Assembly (NCBI GenBank): GCA_959599915.1
Contig: CAUGJE010000001.1
Location: 186,001 to 250,000, forward strand
Source of the DNA: an uncultured Collinsella sp.
Lineage (GTDB): Bacteria > Actinomycetota > Coriobacteriia > Coriobacteriales > Coriobacteriaceae
Reading direction: 5' to 3'
DNA length: 64,000 bases
Positions 32,631-40,853 of the stretch are shown piece by piece; within the stretch, counting starts at the first letter, position 1, and every line of letters begins with the position of its first letter. The position numbers and the translations under genes were made by a program. The notes under the pieces were generated by a model. It searched no databases. It was not told where the DNA came from and saw only the letters and a list, made by a program, of their open reading frames with translations.

Positions 32631-32761
32631 TTTCGGAAGTATGCGGCAAAATCTCGATGGGTCGACCACACCGCATATGCTCAAGCGCTCTACCTGCGGG
32701 TTTATTATCGAAAAACCCCGGTGTGCTCGGCAGGTCCAGAATTTGCCGCATACTTCCGAAA
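32631..32761. repeat. Nested 131-bp hairpin
   Basis: Perfect 20-bp outer arms TTTCGGAAGTATGCGGCAAA (32631-32650) and 32742-32761 enclose a less perfect inner pair (CGACCACACCG with CGGTGTGCTCG) and a loop hairpin GGGTTT/AAACCC. The loop contains TCTACCTGCG plus TCGAAAAAC, also seen at 22479-22510. Confidence 0.75.
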
Positions 32762-32834
32762 GCGCCGCCGATTTCCCTATGACAGATGAGGGCGGATCAC
32801 CGCTGGAGCGCGACGTTTCCGCAGATAAAACCGA

Positions 32835-32859
32835 CCAAAATAAACCTGTCCCGTTTTGG
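32835..32859. repeat. Small inverted repeat with GGGACAGG, copy 2
   Basis: CCAAAA and TTTTGG flank TAAACCTGTCCC, the reverse complement of the site at 30882-30906. Confidence 0.55.
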
Positions 32860-32886
32860 CAGGTAACGTTGCCCCGACGAGCGCGT

Positions 32887-33025
32887 CGGATCCCCGGCCC
32901 GGGCGGCGCGGGGTTAAGTTTGTCGCGAGTTCCGCACGAGCCGGAGAGCACTTAATGTGCTCTCCGTGCGAGCCAGGACTGTAGAGCAGCAAACTTAAGC
33001 CAGGGCCGCCCGGCCCGGGAATCCG
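32887..33025 (+). repeat. Long-hairpin element, CACTTAATGTG-core family, copy 3
   Basis: Arms 32887-32922 and 32990-33025 are complementary at 31 of 36 positions, the weakest of the four. The 67-bp core has GAGTTCCGCACGAG, GGAGAGCACTTAATGTGC and GGACTGTAGAGCAG. The arms are related to those of copy 2, 2.2 kb away. Confidence 0.85.
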
Positions 33026-33084
33026 CCCTTATGCGCAGGAGGAGATTCCTTTTATGGAGGCTTTGCGGAAATATAGCTATTTTG

Positions 33085-33104
33085 GGATACGCCCGGCGGC
33101 GTGG
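33085..33104 (+). promoter_or_regulatory. GGAYACGCCCG motif upstream of rpsL
   Basis: GGATACGCCCGGCGGCGTGG, preceded by an AT-rich stretch. A related sequence lies before rplC (50357) and rplB (52222). Confidence 0.4.
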
Positions 33105-33108
33105 TCTG

Positions 33109-33137
33109 TTGACGGCACAGCTAACGGCACGTATCCT
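33109..33137 (+). promoter_or_regulatory. Candidate promoter of the rpsL operon
   Basis: TTGACG (33109-33114), 17 bases, then TATCCT (33132-33137), about 95 bases before the rpsL start. Confidence 0.65.
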
Positions 33138-33230
33138 ATCGAACTGCGTGTTTCGTAGGGGGATGCTGACCCCTCGATTCAAGCCGTTGCACTTTACAGA
33201 AAGCTGGAATCATTCGAGAAGGAGTACGCT

Positions 33231-33608
33231 TTGCCTACTATTAACCAGCTGGTTCGCCAGGGCCGTCGTTCCGTGCCCAAGAAGTCCAAGAACGCTGCTC
33301 TGCAGCACAACTCCCAGAAGCGCGGCGTGTGCACCCGCGTCTTCACCACGAGCCCCAAGAAGCCGAACTCGGCTCTTCGTAAGGTTGCCCGTGTTCGCCT
33401 TGTCAACGGCATCGAAGTTACTGCTTACATCCCGGGTGAGGGCCACAACCTGCAGGAGCACTCCATCGTGCTCGTCCGCGGCGGTCGTGTCCGTGACCTC
33501 CCTGGTGTCCGTTATCACGTCATCCGTGGCGCCTACGACGCTGCTCCGGTCCAGAACCGTATGCAGGCCCGCTCCAAGTACGGTGCTAAGCGCCCCAAGG
33601 CCAAATAA
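33231..33608 (+). CDS. rpsL: Ribosomal protein S12
   Basis: A 125-residue S12 (uS12) of the decoding centre. TSPKKPNSALRKVARVRL carries the conserved Lys43. The second key loop reads RGGRVRDLPGVRYH: residue 88 is arginine, where most bacteria have lysine. Substitution of this lysine by arginine is a known streptomycin-resistance change in other species, so natural reduced sensitivity is possible. The start is TTG 33231, with AAGGAG seven bases upstream; the protein begins PTINQLVRQG as expected. It heads the rpsL-rpsG-fusA-rpsJ operon. Confidence 0.96.
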   Translation: MPTINQLVRQGRRSVPKKSKNAALQHNSQKRGVCTRVFTTSPKKPNSALRKVARVRLVNGIEVTAYIPGEGHNLQEHSIVLVRGGRVRDLPGVRYHVIRGAYDAAPVQNRMQARSKYGAKRPKAK

Positions 33609-33681
33609 GCCAGATAACGTTTTGATACTTTTGCCGTGTGCCGCCTAAGCGCCGCACGGTTGACACTTAAGGAGATTTCAC

Positions 33682-34155
33682 ATGCCGCGTCGTGCAGCAG
33701 CTAATCGTCGTGAGGTTCAGCCTGACGCCGTTTACAACAACCGCCTGGTGACTCAGCTCATCAACAAGGTCCTTCTTGACGGCAAGAAGGCCACCGCTGA
33801 GCGCATCGTTTACACCGCTTTCGAGATCGTTGCCGAGAAGTCCGAGGGTAGCGACGCTCTCGCTACCTTCAAGAAGGCTATGGACAACGTCAAGCCCACG
33901 CTCGAGGTTAAGCCCAAGCGTGTCGGTGGCGCTACCTATCAGGTCCCGATGGAGGTCAACTCCCGTCGTTCCACCGCTCTGGGCATCCGCTGGATCGTCA
34001 ACTTCTCCCGCGCTCGCAAGGAGAAGACCATGGCCGAGCGTCTCGCTAACGAGATCCTCGACGCCTCCAACGGTCTTGGCGCTTCCGTCAAGAAGCGTGA
34101 GGACGTCTTCAAGATGGCCGAGGCCAACCGCGCGTTCTCTCACTATCGTTGGTAA
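33682..34155 (+). CDS. rpsG: Ribosomal protein S7
   Basis: A 157-residue S7 (uS7), which starts assembly of the small-subunit head and binds the 3' domain of 16S rRNA. It contains LVTQLINKVLLDGKKATAERI, the GGATYQVPMEV hairpin and the C-terminal AEANRAFSHYRW. AAGGAG precedes ATG 33682. It is 73 bases after rpsL and 20 bases before fusA, the standard str-operon order. Confidence 0.97.
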   Translation: MPRRAAANRREVQPDAVYNNRLVTQLINKVLLDGKKATAERIVYTAFEIVAEKSEGSDALATFKKAMDNVKPTLEVKPKRVGGATYQVPMEVNSRRSTALGIRWIVNFSRARKEKTMAERLANEILDASNGLGASVKKREDVFKMAEANRAFSHYRW

Positions 34156-34175
34156 GTTTAAGGTAAGGAACTAAC

Positions 34176-36275
34176 ATGGCTAAGCCTAAGTACAAGCTTT
34201 CCGATACCCGTAACATCGGCATCATGGCTCACATCGATGCCGGTAAGACCACCACGACCGAACGTATTCTTTACTACACCGGTAAGACCCACAAGATCGG
34301 TGAGGTCCATGAGGGCGCTGCCACCATGGACTGGATGGTTCAGGAGCAGGAGCGCGGCGTAACCATTACCTCCGCTGCCACTACGTGCTTCTGGAACAAG
34401 GACGGTAAGGACTACCGCATCCAGATCATCGACACCCCGGGCCACGTTGACTTCACCGCCGAGGTCGAGCGCTGCCTGCGCGTCCTCGATGGCGCTGTCG
34501 CCGTCTTCGACGCCGTTGCCGGCGTCCAGCCCCAGTCTGAGACCGTTTGGCGTCAGGCTTCTACCTTCAACGTTCCCCGCATCGCCTTCATCAACAAGTA
34601 TGACCGCGTGGGCGCTGACTTCTTCAACGCTATCGAGACCATGAAGGATCGTCTCGACGCCAACGCCGTGGCCGCTCAGGTCCCGATGGGCGCCGAGGAC
34701 AACTTCTGGGGCGTCATCGACCTCGTTACCATGACTGCATGGGACTTCAAGGCCGACGAGAAGGGCATGACCTACCCCGAGCCGATGGACGAGATCCCGG
34801 CTGAGTTTGCCGACATCGCTGCCACCAAGCGCGAGGAGCTCCTCGACGCTGCTGCCAGCTTTGACGACGAGCTCATGGAGAAGATCCTCATGGAGGAGGA
34901 CTTCACCGTCGAGGAGCTCAAGGCTGCTCTGCGCAAGGGCGTTCTGGCCAACGAGCTCAACCTCGTCTTCGTGGGCTCCGCCTACAAGAACAAGGGCGTT
35001 CAGGAGCTGCTCGACGCTGTCGTCGACTACCTGCCCAGCCCGCTCGACGTTGAGGCCGTCACCGGTACCGATCCGGACACCGGCGAGGAGATCCAGCGTC
35101 ATCCTTCCTTCGACGAGCCCTTCTCCGGCCTGGTCTTCAAGATCATGACCGACCCGTTCGTCGGTAAGCTCACCTACGTCCGCGTTTACTCCGGCCGCGC
35201 CGAGTCCGGCTCCTACGTTGTCAACGCTTCCAACGGTCAGCGCGAGCGCCTCGGCCGCATCCTCGAGATGAATGCCGCCGAGCGTATCGACCGTGACGAC
35301 GCTGCCGCCGGCGACATCGTCGCTTGCGTCGGCTTCAAGAACTCCACCACCGGTGACACCCTGTGCGCCGAGGGCAAGGAGATCGTCCTCGAGAAGATTG
35401 AGTTCGCTAAGCCCGTTATTGACGTTGCCATCGAGCCCAAGACCAAGGCCGAGCAGGACAAGATGTCCCTGGCTCTGACCAAGCTCGCCGAGGAGGACCC
35501 GACCTTCCAGGTGTCCACCAACCACGAGACCGGCCAGACCATCATCGCCGGCATGGGCGAGCTGCACCTCGAGATCATCGTCGACCGTCTGCTCCGCGAG
35601 TTCAAGGTTGACGCTAACGTCGGTAAGCCCCAGGTTGCCTACCGCGAGACCGCCGGTCACGACGTCGAGAAGGCTGAGGGCAAGTTCGTCCGTCAGTCCG
35701 GCGGTCGCGGTCAGTACGGCCACGCCGTCATCAAGCTCGAGAAGATGGAGGAGGGCTTCGGCTACGAGTTCGTCAACGCTATCGTCGGCGGCGTCGTGCC
35801 CAAGGAGTACATCCCGTCCATCGACAAGGGCATCCAGGAGGCCCTGAACACCGGTGTTATCGCCGGCTTCCCGGTCCTCGACGTTAAGGTCACCCTGTTC
35901 GACGGTTCTTACCACGAGGTCGACTCCTCCGAGGCCGCCTTCAAGATCGCCGGTTCCATGGCTATCAAGGACGCTCTCAAGAAGTCCGATCCGCAGCTGC
36001 TCGAGCCGATCATGGCTGTCGAGGTCGAGACCCCCGAGCAGTACATGGGCGACGTTATGGGCAACCTCTCCGGTCGCCGCGGCAAGATCGAGGGCATGGA
36101 GGATCGCAAGAACAGCAAGCTCATCCGTGCCAAGGTGCCGCTGGGCGAGATGTTCGGTTACGCTACCGACCTTCGCTCCCAGACCCAGGGCCGTGCATCC
36201 TACACGATGCAGTTCGACTCTTATGAGCCCGCGCCCAAGTCCATCGTGGACGAGGTCATGAGCAAGAACGCCTAA
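34176..36275 (+). CDS. fusA: Elongation factor G
   Basis: A 699-residue translational GTPase that moves tRNAs and mRNA through the ribosome. G1 is AHIDAGKTTTTERIL, switch II is DTPGHVDFTAEVERCLRVLD and the G4 motif reads NKYD (INKYDRVGADF), where many EF-Gs have NKMD. Domain IV (from about 480) contains RQSGGRGQYGHAVIKLE. Full length for the family. The ribosome site is AAGGA before ATG 34176. In this operon it is followed by rpsJ rather than the usual tuf. Confidence 0.97.
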   Translation: MAKPKYKLSDTRNIGIMAHIDAGKTTTTERILYYTGKTHKIGEVHEGAATMDWMVQEQERGVTITSAATTCFWNKDGKDYRIQIIDTPGHVDFTAEVERCLRVLDGAVAVFDAVAGVQPQSETVWRQASTFNVPRIAFINKYDRVGADFFNAIETMKDRLDANAVAAQVPMGAEDNFWGVIDLVTMTAWDFKADEKGMTYPEPMDEIPAEFADIAATKREELLDAAASFDDELMEKILMEEDFTVEELKAALRKGVLANELNLVFVGSAYKNKGVQELLDAVVDYLPSPLDVEAVTGTDPDTGEEIQRHPSFDEPFSGLVFKIMTDPFVGKLTYVRVYSGRAESGSYVVNASNGQRERLGRILEMNAAERIDRDDAAAGDIVACVGFKNSTTGDTLCAEGKEIVLEKIEFAKPVIDVAIEPKTKAEQDKMSLALTKLAEEDPTFQVSTNHETGQTIIAGMGELHLEIIVDRLLREFKVDANVGKPQVAYRETAGHDVEKAEGKFVRQSGGRGQYGHAVIKLEKMEEGFGYEFVNAIVGGVVPKEYIPSIDKGIQEALNTGVIAGFPVLDVKVTLFDGSYHEVDSSEAAFKIAGSMAIKDALKKSDPQLLEPIMAVEVETPEQYMGDVMGNLSGRRGKIEGMEDRKNSKLIRAKVPLGEMFGYATDLRSQTQGRASYTMQFDSYEPAPKSIVDEVMSKNA

Positions 36276-36335
36276 GTTCGAGCTCCCTGTTACGTAATCC
36301 GCGAGAGCATCTCTCGCACTCTTTGGAGGTTTAAG

Positions 36336-36644
36336 TTGGCTACCCAGAAGATCCGCATTCGCCTCAAGGGCTATGATCACGAGGTCGTCGATCAGTCCGC
36401 GAAGCTCATCGTCGAGACCGCTCAGAAGACCGGCGCTCGCGTTTCCGGTCCTGTCCCCCTGCCCACCGAGCGCAACCTGTACACGGTTATCCGCTCGCCG
36501 CACATGAACAAGGACTCCCGTGAGCAGTTCGAGATGCGCACCCACAAGCGCCTCATCGACATCCTCGACCCCACCTCGGGCACCGTTGATTCGCTTATGC
36601 GTCTCGACCTCCCCGCTGGCGTCGACATCGACATCAAGCTCTAA
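36336..36644 (+). CDS. rpsJ: Ribosomal protein S10
   Basis: A 102-residue S10 (uS10), a small-subunit head protein that also acts with NusB in antitermination. It contains KIRIRLKGYDHEVVDQSAKL and GPVPLPTERNLYTVIRSPHM, ending DLPAGVDIDIKL. The start is TTG 36336, with GGAGG upstream. It normally opens the S10 operon directly before rplC; here a terminator follows and rplC lies 14 kb downstream. Confidence 0.97.
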   Translation: MATQKIRIRLKGYDHEVVDQSAKLIVETAQKTGARVSGPVPLPTERNLYTVIRSPHMNKDSREQFEMRTHKRLIDILDPTSGTVDSLMRLDLPAGVDIDIKL

Positions 36645-36665
36645 GCGATATTCCTCATAGCTTAA

Positions 36666-36702
36666 AGGGCCCCGCTGCCATTACGGTAGCGGGGCTCTTT
36701 TG
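36666..36702 (+). terminator. Terminator after rpsJ
   Basis: GCCCCGCT-g-CC and GG-t-AGCGGGGC form the stem, followed by TCTTTTG, 20 bases after the rpsJ stop codon. It ends the rpsL-rpsJ operon. Confidence 0.85.
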
Positions 36703-36760
36703 TTTTGCATGATGGGTTTGGATCGCCGGGTAAGGCTGCCGAGCGGCTGGCTGTGGCGAC

Positions 36761-37537
36761 CTACTCACTCAAGGGGCGCAATGACGCCTCCTCAAAATGG
36801 AAGGATCGCAAGCCGTCTTCTGTTTCGATGCACGCACGACCAAAGCCATCGACCGTTATAAAGATGCCTCGCGCCAGCTCGTCACCGGCAGGGAAGCGGG
36901 CGATAACGTGCTTTCCAATCCAATTGAGGTGAGCGACATATTCGCCGTGGACGGGCGCGAGCGGTCCGGTGTTTTCTTCCATGGCGTTGAGGCGTTCTGC
37001 CCAGGCATCTACAGCGTCTATAACTGCGTGATAGACCTCATCGAGGAGCATGTCGACAGCAGGAACGTTCTCGTTAAGGTCCGAGAGACCGATTGCCGGC
37101 AGGCCGCCATCGGGCACCTCTTGGGGCGCATAGTTCACATTGACACCAATGCCGCAGACGGCGAAAGGTTTGCCTTCGTTATCGCGTGCGGCCTCGACCA
37201 GAATGCCGCCGAGTTTGCGTCCACGCGCGACCAGGTCGTTGGGCCATTTGAGGCCAATCTCGTTTGCAAGACCCTGTTTTTCGAGCGCCTCGAGCACCGC
37301 TAGGCCGCTGACGGCAGCAAGACCAGAGTACTTCGCAGGATTAACGCATGGACGCAGGACAATCGAAAGCAATAGGTTGCCGGCGGTTGAATCCCACTTG
37401 TGGCCGCGCCGGCCGCGTCCTGCTGTCTGAGCCCGGGCGGCAAGTCCTGTGCCGTGCGGCGCTCCCTGTTTTCCTGCTTCGAGCAGGTCATCGTTGGTCG
37501 ATCCGGTTACGTCGACTATCGTTAATTTGGCATCCAT
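36761..37537 (-). CDS. birA: Biotin-[acetyl-CoA-carboxylase] ligase
   Basis: A 258-residue monofunctional biotin protein ligase lacking the N-terminal DNA-binding domain of E. coli BirA. It contains the biotinyl-AMP motif GRGRRGHKW near residue 42, LKWPNDL with the substrate lysine region, and KLGGILVE. It joins biotin to the lysine of AccB, encoded at 42918 in the facing cluster; the pairing is functionally sensible. ATG 37537 follows AAGGAGG at a rather long spacing. The gene diverges from fabH across 176 bases that contain a repeated operator-like sequence. Confidence 0.93.
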   Translation of the reverse strand: MDAKLTIVDVTGSTNDDLLEAGKQGAPHGTGLAARAQTAGRGRRGHKWDSTAGNLLLSIVLRPCVNPAKYSGLAAVSGLAVLEALEKQGLANEIGLKWPNDLVARGRKLGGILVEAARDNEGKPFAVCGIGVNVNYAPQEVPDGGLPAIGLSDLNENVPAVDMLLDEVYHAVIDAVDAWAERLNAMEENTGPLAPVHGEYVAHLNWIGKHVIARFPAGDELARGIFITVDGFGRACIETEDGLRSFHFEEASLRPLSE

Positions 37538-37632
37538 AACGGCTGCTTCCTCCTTAATGAATAAGTGAATAACGCAATGGTGTCGAGAGATAGACACAAT
37601 GTGAAGCCTGTGTCGCATTTGGGCAATTTAAT

Positions 37633-37694
37633 GTTAACACGTCAACAACGACTGAAATGCGCTATCCTCTCATGGTCGATGTAAACACGTCAAC
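37633..37694. promoter_or_regulatory. Repeated palindromic site between birA and fabH
   Basis: GTTAACACGTCAAC (37633-37646) and GTAAACACGTCAAC (37681-37694) match at 13 of 14 positions and are imperfect palindromes of the form GTnnACnnGTnAAC. Their starts are 48 bases apart in the divergent promoter region, as expected for an operator pair of a fatty-acid synthesis regulator. No regulator gene is nearby. Confidence 0.6.
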
Positions 37695-37713
37695 AACTCA
37701 AAGGAGGTTAGTG

Positions 37714-38673
37714 ATGGGTTTCACGATTCTTGGAACGGGCTCGGCGCTTCCTAAGCGCAGTGTTTCCAATGACGAGCTGTCCGAGTTCCTCGATACCTCG
37801 GATGAGTGGATTTTTACCCGCACAGGTATCAAGAGCCGCCACGTCTGCACCACCGAGTCACTTGATGACCTTGCCGTAGCGGCGAGCGAGCGGGCACTCC
37901 AGGTGTCCGGAATCGACGCGAGCCAGTTGGATTTGATCGTCTGCTCGACGACGACGGGTGACCATCTTGTTCCCGCTGAGGCGTGTGCCGTTGCTGAGCG
38001 ACTAGGTGCGACGTGCCCTGCCTTCGATGTCTCGGCGGCCTGCGCCGGCTTCGTATTTGCGCTCGATGTTGCCGAGGGCTATATCGCCCGAGGACGAGCC
38101 AAGCATGTGCTTGTCGTTGCCGCCGAGCAGATGACGCGCGCGCTCGACTGGACCGACCGCGCCACCTGCGTGCTCTTTGGCGATGGGGCAGGCGCCGCGG
38201 TGATTGAGGCCGGGGGAGACAGCCCCCTTGCCGTTGAGCTTTCGACGGCGCCCGACGTCGAGACGTTGCGCGTTCCCGGACTGGTCGGCACCTCGCCGTT
38301 TAAGGCCTCCGTAGATAGCGAGAGCGTGCTGTCCATGAATGGCCGCCGTGTGTTCAAGTTCGGCGTCAACGCCATCTGTGACACGGTTCATAAGCTTGCG
38401 AGCGATGCGGGCATTTCGGTCGAAGACATCGACCATTTTGTATTCCATCAGGCTAACGAACGAATCCTGAGCCAGGCAGTCAAGCGCCTCGGCGTGCCAG
38501 GCGAGCGCGTGGTTCGAACGCTGCGCGAGACCGGCAATATTTCGAGCGCCTGCATTCCCTTTGCGCTTGATCGGCTGGCGCGCACCAACGCACTGAATGC
38601 GGGCGACACCATCGCCCTCGTTGGATTTGGCGCCGGCCTGGATATAGGTGGCTATCTGCTTCGTTGGAAGTAG
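37714..38673 (+). CDS. fabH: Beta-ketoacyl-ACP synthase III
   Basis: A 319-residue condensing enzyme that joins an acyl-CoA to malonyl-ACP to begin fatty-acid synthesis. The catalytic Cys is in VSAACAGFVFAL, the His in FHQANERIL and the Asn in TGNISSACIPFAL; TRTGIKSRH near residue 35 is typical of FabH. It is the first gene of the ten-gene lipid cluster. ATG 37714 has AAAGGAGG upstream; the longer frame from 37657 would cover the operator repeats. Regulation by the upstream palindromes is likely. Confidence 0.95.
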   Translation: MGFTILGTGSALPKRSVSNDELSEFLDTSDEWIFTRTGIKSRHVCTTESLDDLAVAASERALQVSGIDASQLDLIVCSTTTGDHLVPAEACAVAERLGATCPAFDVSAACAGFVFALDVAEGYIARGRAKHVLVVAAEQMTRALDWTDRATCVLFGDGAGAAVIEAGGDSPLAVELSTAPDVETLRVPGLVGTSPFKASVDSESVLSMNGRRVFKFGVNAICDTVHKLASDAGISVEDIDHFVFHQANERILSQAVKRLGVPGERVVRTLRETGNISSACIPFALDRLARTNALNAGDTIALVGFGAGLDIGGYLLRWK

Positions 38674-38725
38674 TCGCACATAGGAAATAAAAACGCCCCT
38701 AGGGCACAAACAAAGGAGAACTACC

Positions 38726-38962
38726 ATGGCAGATCAGAAGACCTTCGAGCGCGTTTGCGATGTTATCCGCGAGACCGCCGGTCTTGACGACGTCGAGATG
38801 AAGCCCGAGTCCACGCTCGAGGAGATCGGCCTCGACAGCCTGGGCACCGTCGAGATCCTCGTCGCCGTCGAGGATGAGTTTGGCATCCAGCTCGATACCG
38901 AGGAGAACCCCAAGACGGTCGGCGAGTTCGCCGATACGGTCGAGGCGGCATTGGAGAAGTAG
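38726..38962 (+). CDS. acpP: Acyl carrier protein
   Basis: A 78-residue acidic ACP. The phosphopantetheine serine lies in EIGLDSLGTVEILVAVEDEF near residue 36. It carries the growing acyl chain between the enzymes encoded around it. An AAAGGAG site precedes ATG 38726. The next gene begins two bases after its stop codon, so coupling is tight. Confidence 0.95.
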   Translation: MADQKTFERVCDVIRETAGLDDVEMKPESTLEEIGLDSLGTVEILVAVEDEFGIQLDTEENPKTVGEFADTVEAALEK

Positions 38963-38964
38963 TG

Positions 38965-39909
38965 ATGCTCAAGTCTCCTCTCTGCGATCTACTCGGCATC
39001 GAAAAGCCCGTGTTCCAGGGCGGTATGGCCTGGATTGCCGACGCCTCGCTGGCATCTGCCGTGTCCGAGGCGGGCGGCTTAGGGATTATCGCGGCCATGA
39101 ACGCCGACGCTAACTGGCTGCGCGACCAGATTCACGAGCTGCGCGCCAGGACGGATAAGCCCTTTGGCGTCAACGTTATGCTCATGAGCCCGTTTGCCGA
39201 CGAGGTCGCGCGGGTCGTGATTGACGAGCGGGTGCCGGTCGTCGTGACGGGTGCCGGCAATCCCACCAAGTACATGAAGGCGTGGAACGAGGCGGGCATC
39301 AAGGTCATCCCGGTTGTTGCCTCGGTGGCGCTGGCGCGTCTCGTGGCGCGTCGCGGAGCCACTGCCGTGGTTGCCGAGGGCACCGAATCAGGCGGCCATA
39401 TTGGCGAGACCTCGACGATGGCATTGGTGCCGCAGGTTGTCGATGCGGTCGATATCCCTGTGGTGGCGGCGGGCGGCGTGGCCGATGGCCGTGGTGTGGC
39501 GGCCGCCTTTATGCTCGGCGCTGCTGGCGTCCAGGTGGGAACACGCTTTCTGGTCGCAAACGAGTGCACCGTATCCGAACAGTACAAAGAGCTGGTGCTC
39601 AAGGCAGGCGATACGTCGACGCGTGCGACCGGTCGCTCGACGGGACATCCGGTTCGCGCCCTCAAGAGCCCCTTCACCAACGCGTATGCCAAGAACGAGG
39701 CGGCGGGCGCAAGCCCCGAGGAGCTCGGGGCCATGGGCACGGGCGCGCTTCGTAAAGCCGCAAAGGACGGAAATTACGAAGAGGGTTCGTTTTTGTGCGG
39801 ACAGATTGCCGGCATGGTCAACGAACGCCAGAGCGCACGCGAAATCGTCGACGATCTGGTCGATGGCGCCGAGCATGTCCTGAAGGGTGCGTCCGCATGG
39901 GTAGCGTAG
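38965..39909 (+). CDS. fabK: Enoyl-ACP reductase II (FabK type)
   Basis: A 314-residue FMN-dependent TIM-barrel protein of the nitronate-monooxygenase/FabK family, which performs the last reduction of each elongation cycle. FQGGMAWIADASLASAVSEAGGLG at the start, VVAEGTESGGHIGE in the middle and PVVAAGGVADGRGVAAAF are diagnostic. The location inside a FAS cluster supports FabK over nitronate monooxygenase. It is the only enoyl reductase here; FabK enzymes are not inhibited by triclosan. ATG 38965 is preferred to the overlapping GTG 38962. It overlaps fabD by 13 bases. Confidence 0.93.
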   Translation: MLKSPLCDLLGIEKPVFQGGMAWIADASLASAVSEAGGLGIIAAMNADANWLRDQIHELRARTDKPFGVNVMLMSPFADEVARVVIDERVPVVVTGAGNPTKYMKAWNEAGIKVIPVVASVALARLVARRGATAVVAEGTESGGHIGETSTMALVPQVVDAVDIPVVAAGGVADGRGVAAAFMLGAAGVQVGTRFLVANECTVSEQYKELVLKAGDTSTRATGRSTGHPVRALKSPFTNAYAKNEAAGASPEELGAMGTGALRKAAKDGNYEEGSFLCGQIAGMVNERQSAREIVDDLVDGAEHVLKGASAWVA

Positions 39910-40823
39910 CGTTTCTATTTGCCGGTCAGGGTGCCCAGCATCCCGCGATGGGCGTCGACCTGATCGAGACATCGCCGGCGGCTGCCGAGGTGTTCGCCAT
40001 TGTCGACGAGGTGCGCCCGGGGACCAGTGAGCAGTGCCGAAGCGCCTCCAAGGAGGAACTCTCGCAGACCGAGAACACGCAGCCGTGCGTGTTCGTTCAC
40101 GATCTGGCAGCGGCTGCCGCCCTGCGTGAGCGCGGCGTGGTACCTGCCGCCTGTGCGGGTTTTTCGCTTGGCGAGGTCGACGCGCTCACCTTTGCGGGGG
40201 CGTTCGATACGCGAGCGGGCTTTGAGCTCGTGTGCGAGCGCGCGGCGCTGATGGCCGCGGCTGCCGAGCGCCATCCGGGCGGCATGCGCGCCGTCATCAA
40301 GCTCGATGCGGCGCAAGTCGAGAACCTGGCAAAACAGGCCGGCGAGGACTGCTGGCCGGTCAACTACAACAGTCCGCAGCAGACGGTTGTTGCCGGAGCG
40401 CCCGAGGCGCTGCAGGAGCTCGACGTCCTAGTAAAAGAGGCTGGCGGCCGCGCTATGAAAGTCGCGGTGTCGGGCGCATTCCATAGCCCCTATATGGCCG
40501 AGGCGACTGAGGGGCTGGCGACGTATATCCAAGCCGGCCACGCGCCGTCACCGCTGCTGATTCCGGTCATGGCAAACATGACGGCGGCGCCCTATCCGGC
40601 GGACCCGCGAGCGGCATCGGATGTCTTGGCCAATCAGGTGAGTCATGCCGTTCGTTGGGTCGACACGCTGCATACTCTGCAGAATCAGGGCATCGACACG
40701 TTTATTGAGGTCGGCCCTGGCAAAACGCTGTCGGGCCTGGTCAAGCGTACGCTGAGCGACGTTCGCGTGTATTCGTGCGAAACGGCCGAGCAGGTCGCAG
40801 CTATTGCCGACGAGCTCGCATAG
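39897..40823 (+). CDS. fabD: Malonyl-CoA-ACP transacylase
   Basis: A 308-residue acyltransferase loading malonyl groups onto ACP. FLFAGQGAQHPAMG opens the protein, GFSLGEVDAL holds the catalytic serine near residue 90 and GAFHSPYM holds the histidine near 200. The start at 39897 lies within the last 13 bases of fabK, indicating translational coupling. Malonyl-CoA comes from the carboxylase encoded at the end of the same cluster. Confidence 0.94.
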   Translation: MGSVAFLFAGQGAQHPAMGVDLIETSPAAAEVFAIVDEVRPGTSEQCRSASKEELSQTENTQPCVFVHDLAAAAALRERGVVPAACAGFSLGEVDALTFAGAFDTRAGFELVCERAALMAAAAERHPGGMRAVIKLDAAQVENLAKQAGEDCWPVNYNSPQQTVVAGAPEALQELDVLVKEAGGRAMKVAVSGAFHSPYMAEATEGLATYIQAGHAPSPLLIPVMANMTAAPYPADPRAASDVLANQVSHAVRWVDTLHTLQNQGIDTFIEVGPGKTLSGLVKRTLSDVRVYSCETAEQVAAIADELA

Positions 40824-40853
40824 TCTACAGGGCTGTAACCCGAAAGGAATGAC

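Larger units (their letters stand above)
32551..33230. other. 680-bp gene-free stretch before rpsL
   Basis: The longest gap of the window: terminator, nested hairpin (32631-32761), GGGACAGG repeat, long-hairpin element copy 3, shared ribosomal-operon motif and rpsL promoter. Short open frames here are not supported by ribosome sites or codon use. Confidence 0.8.
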
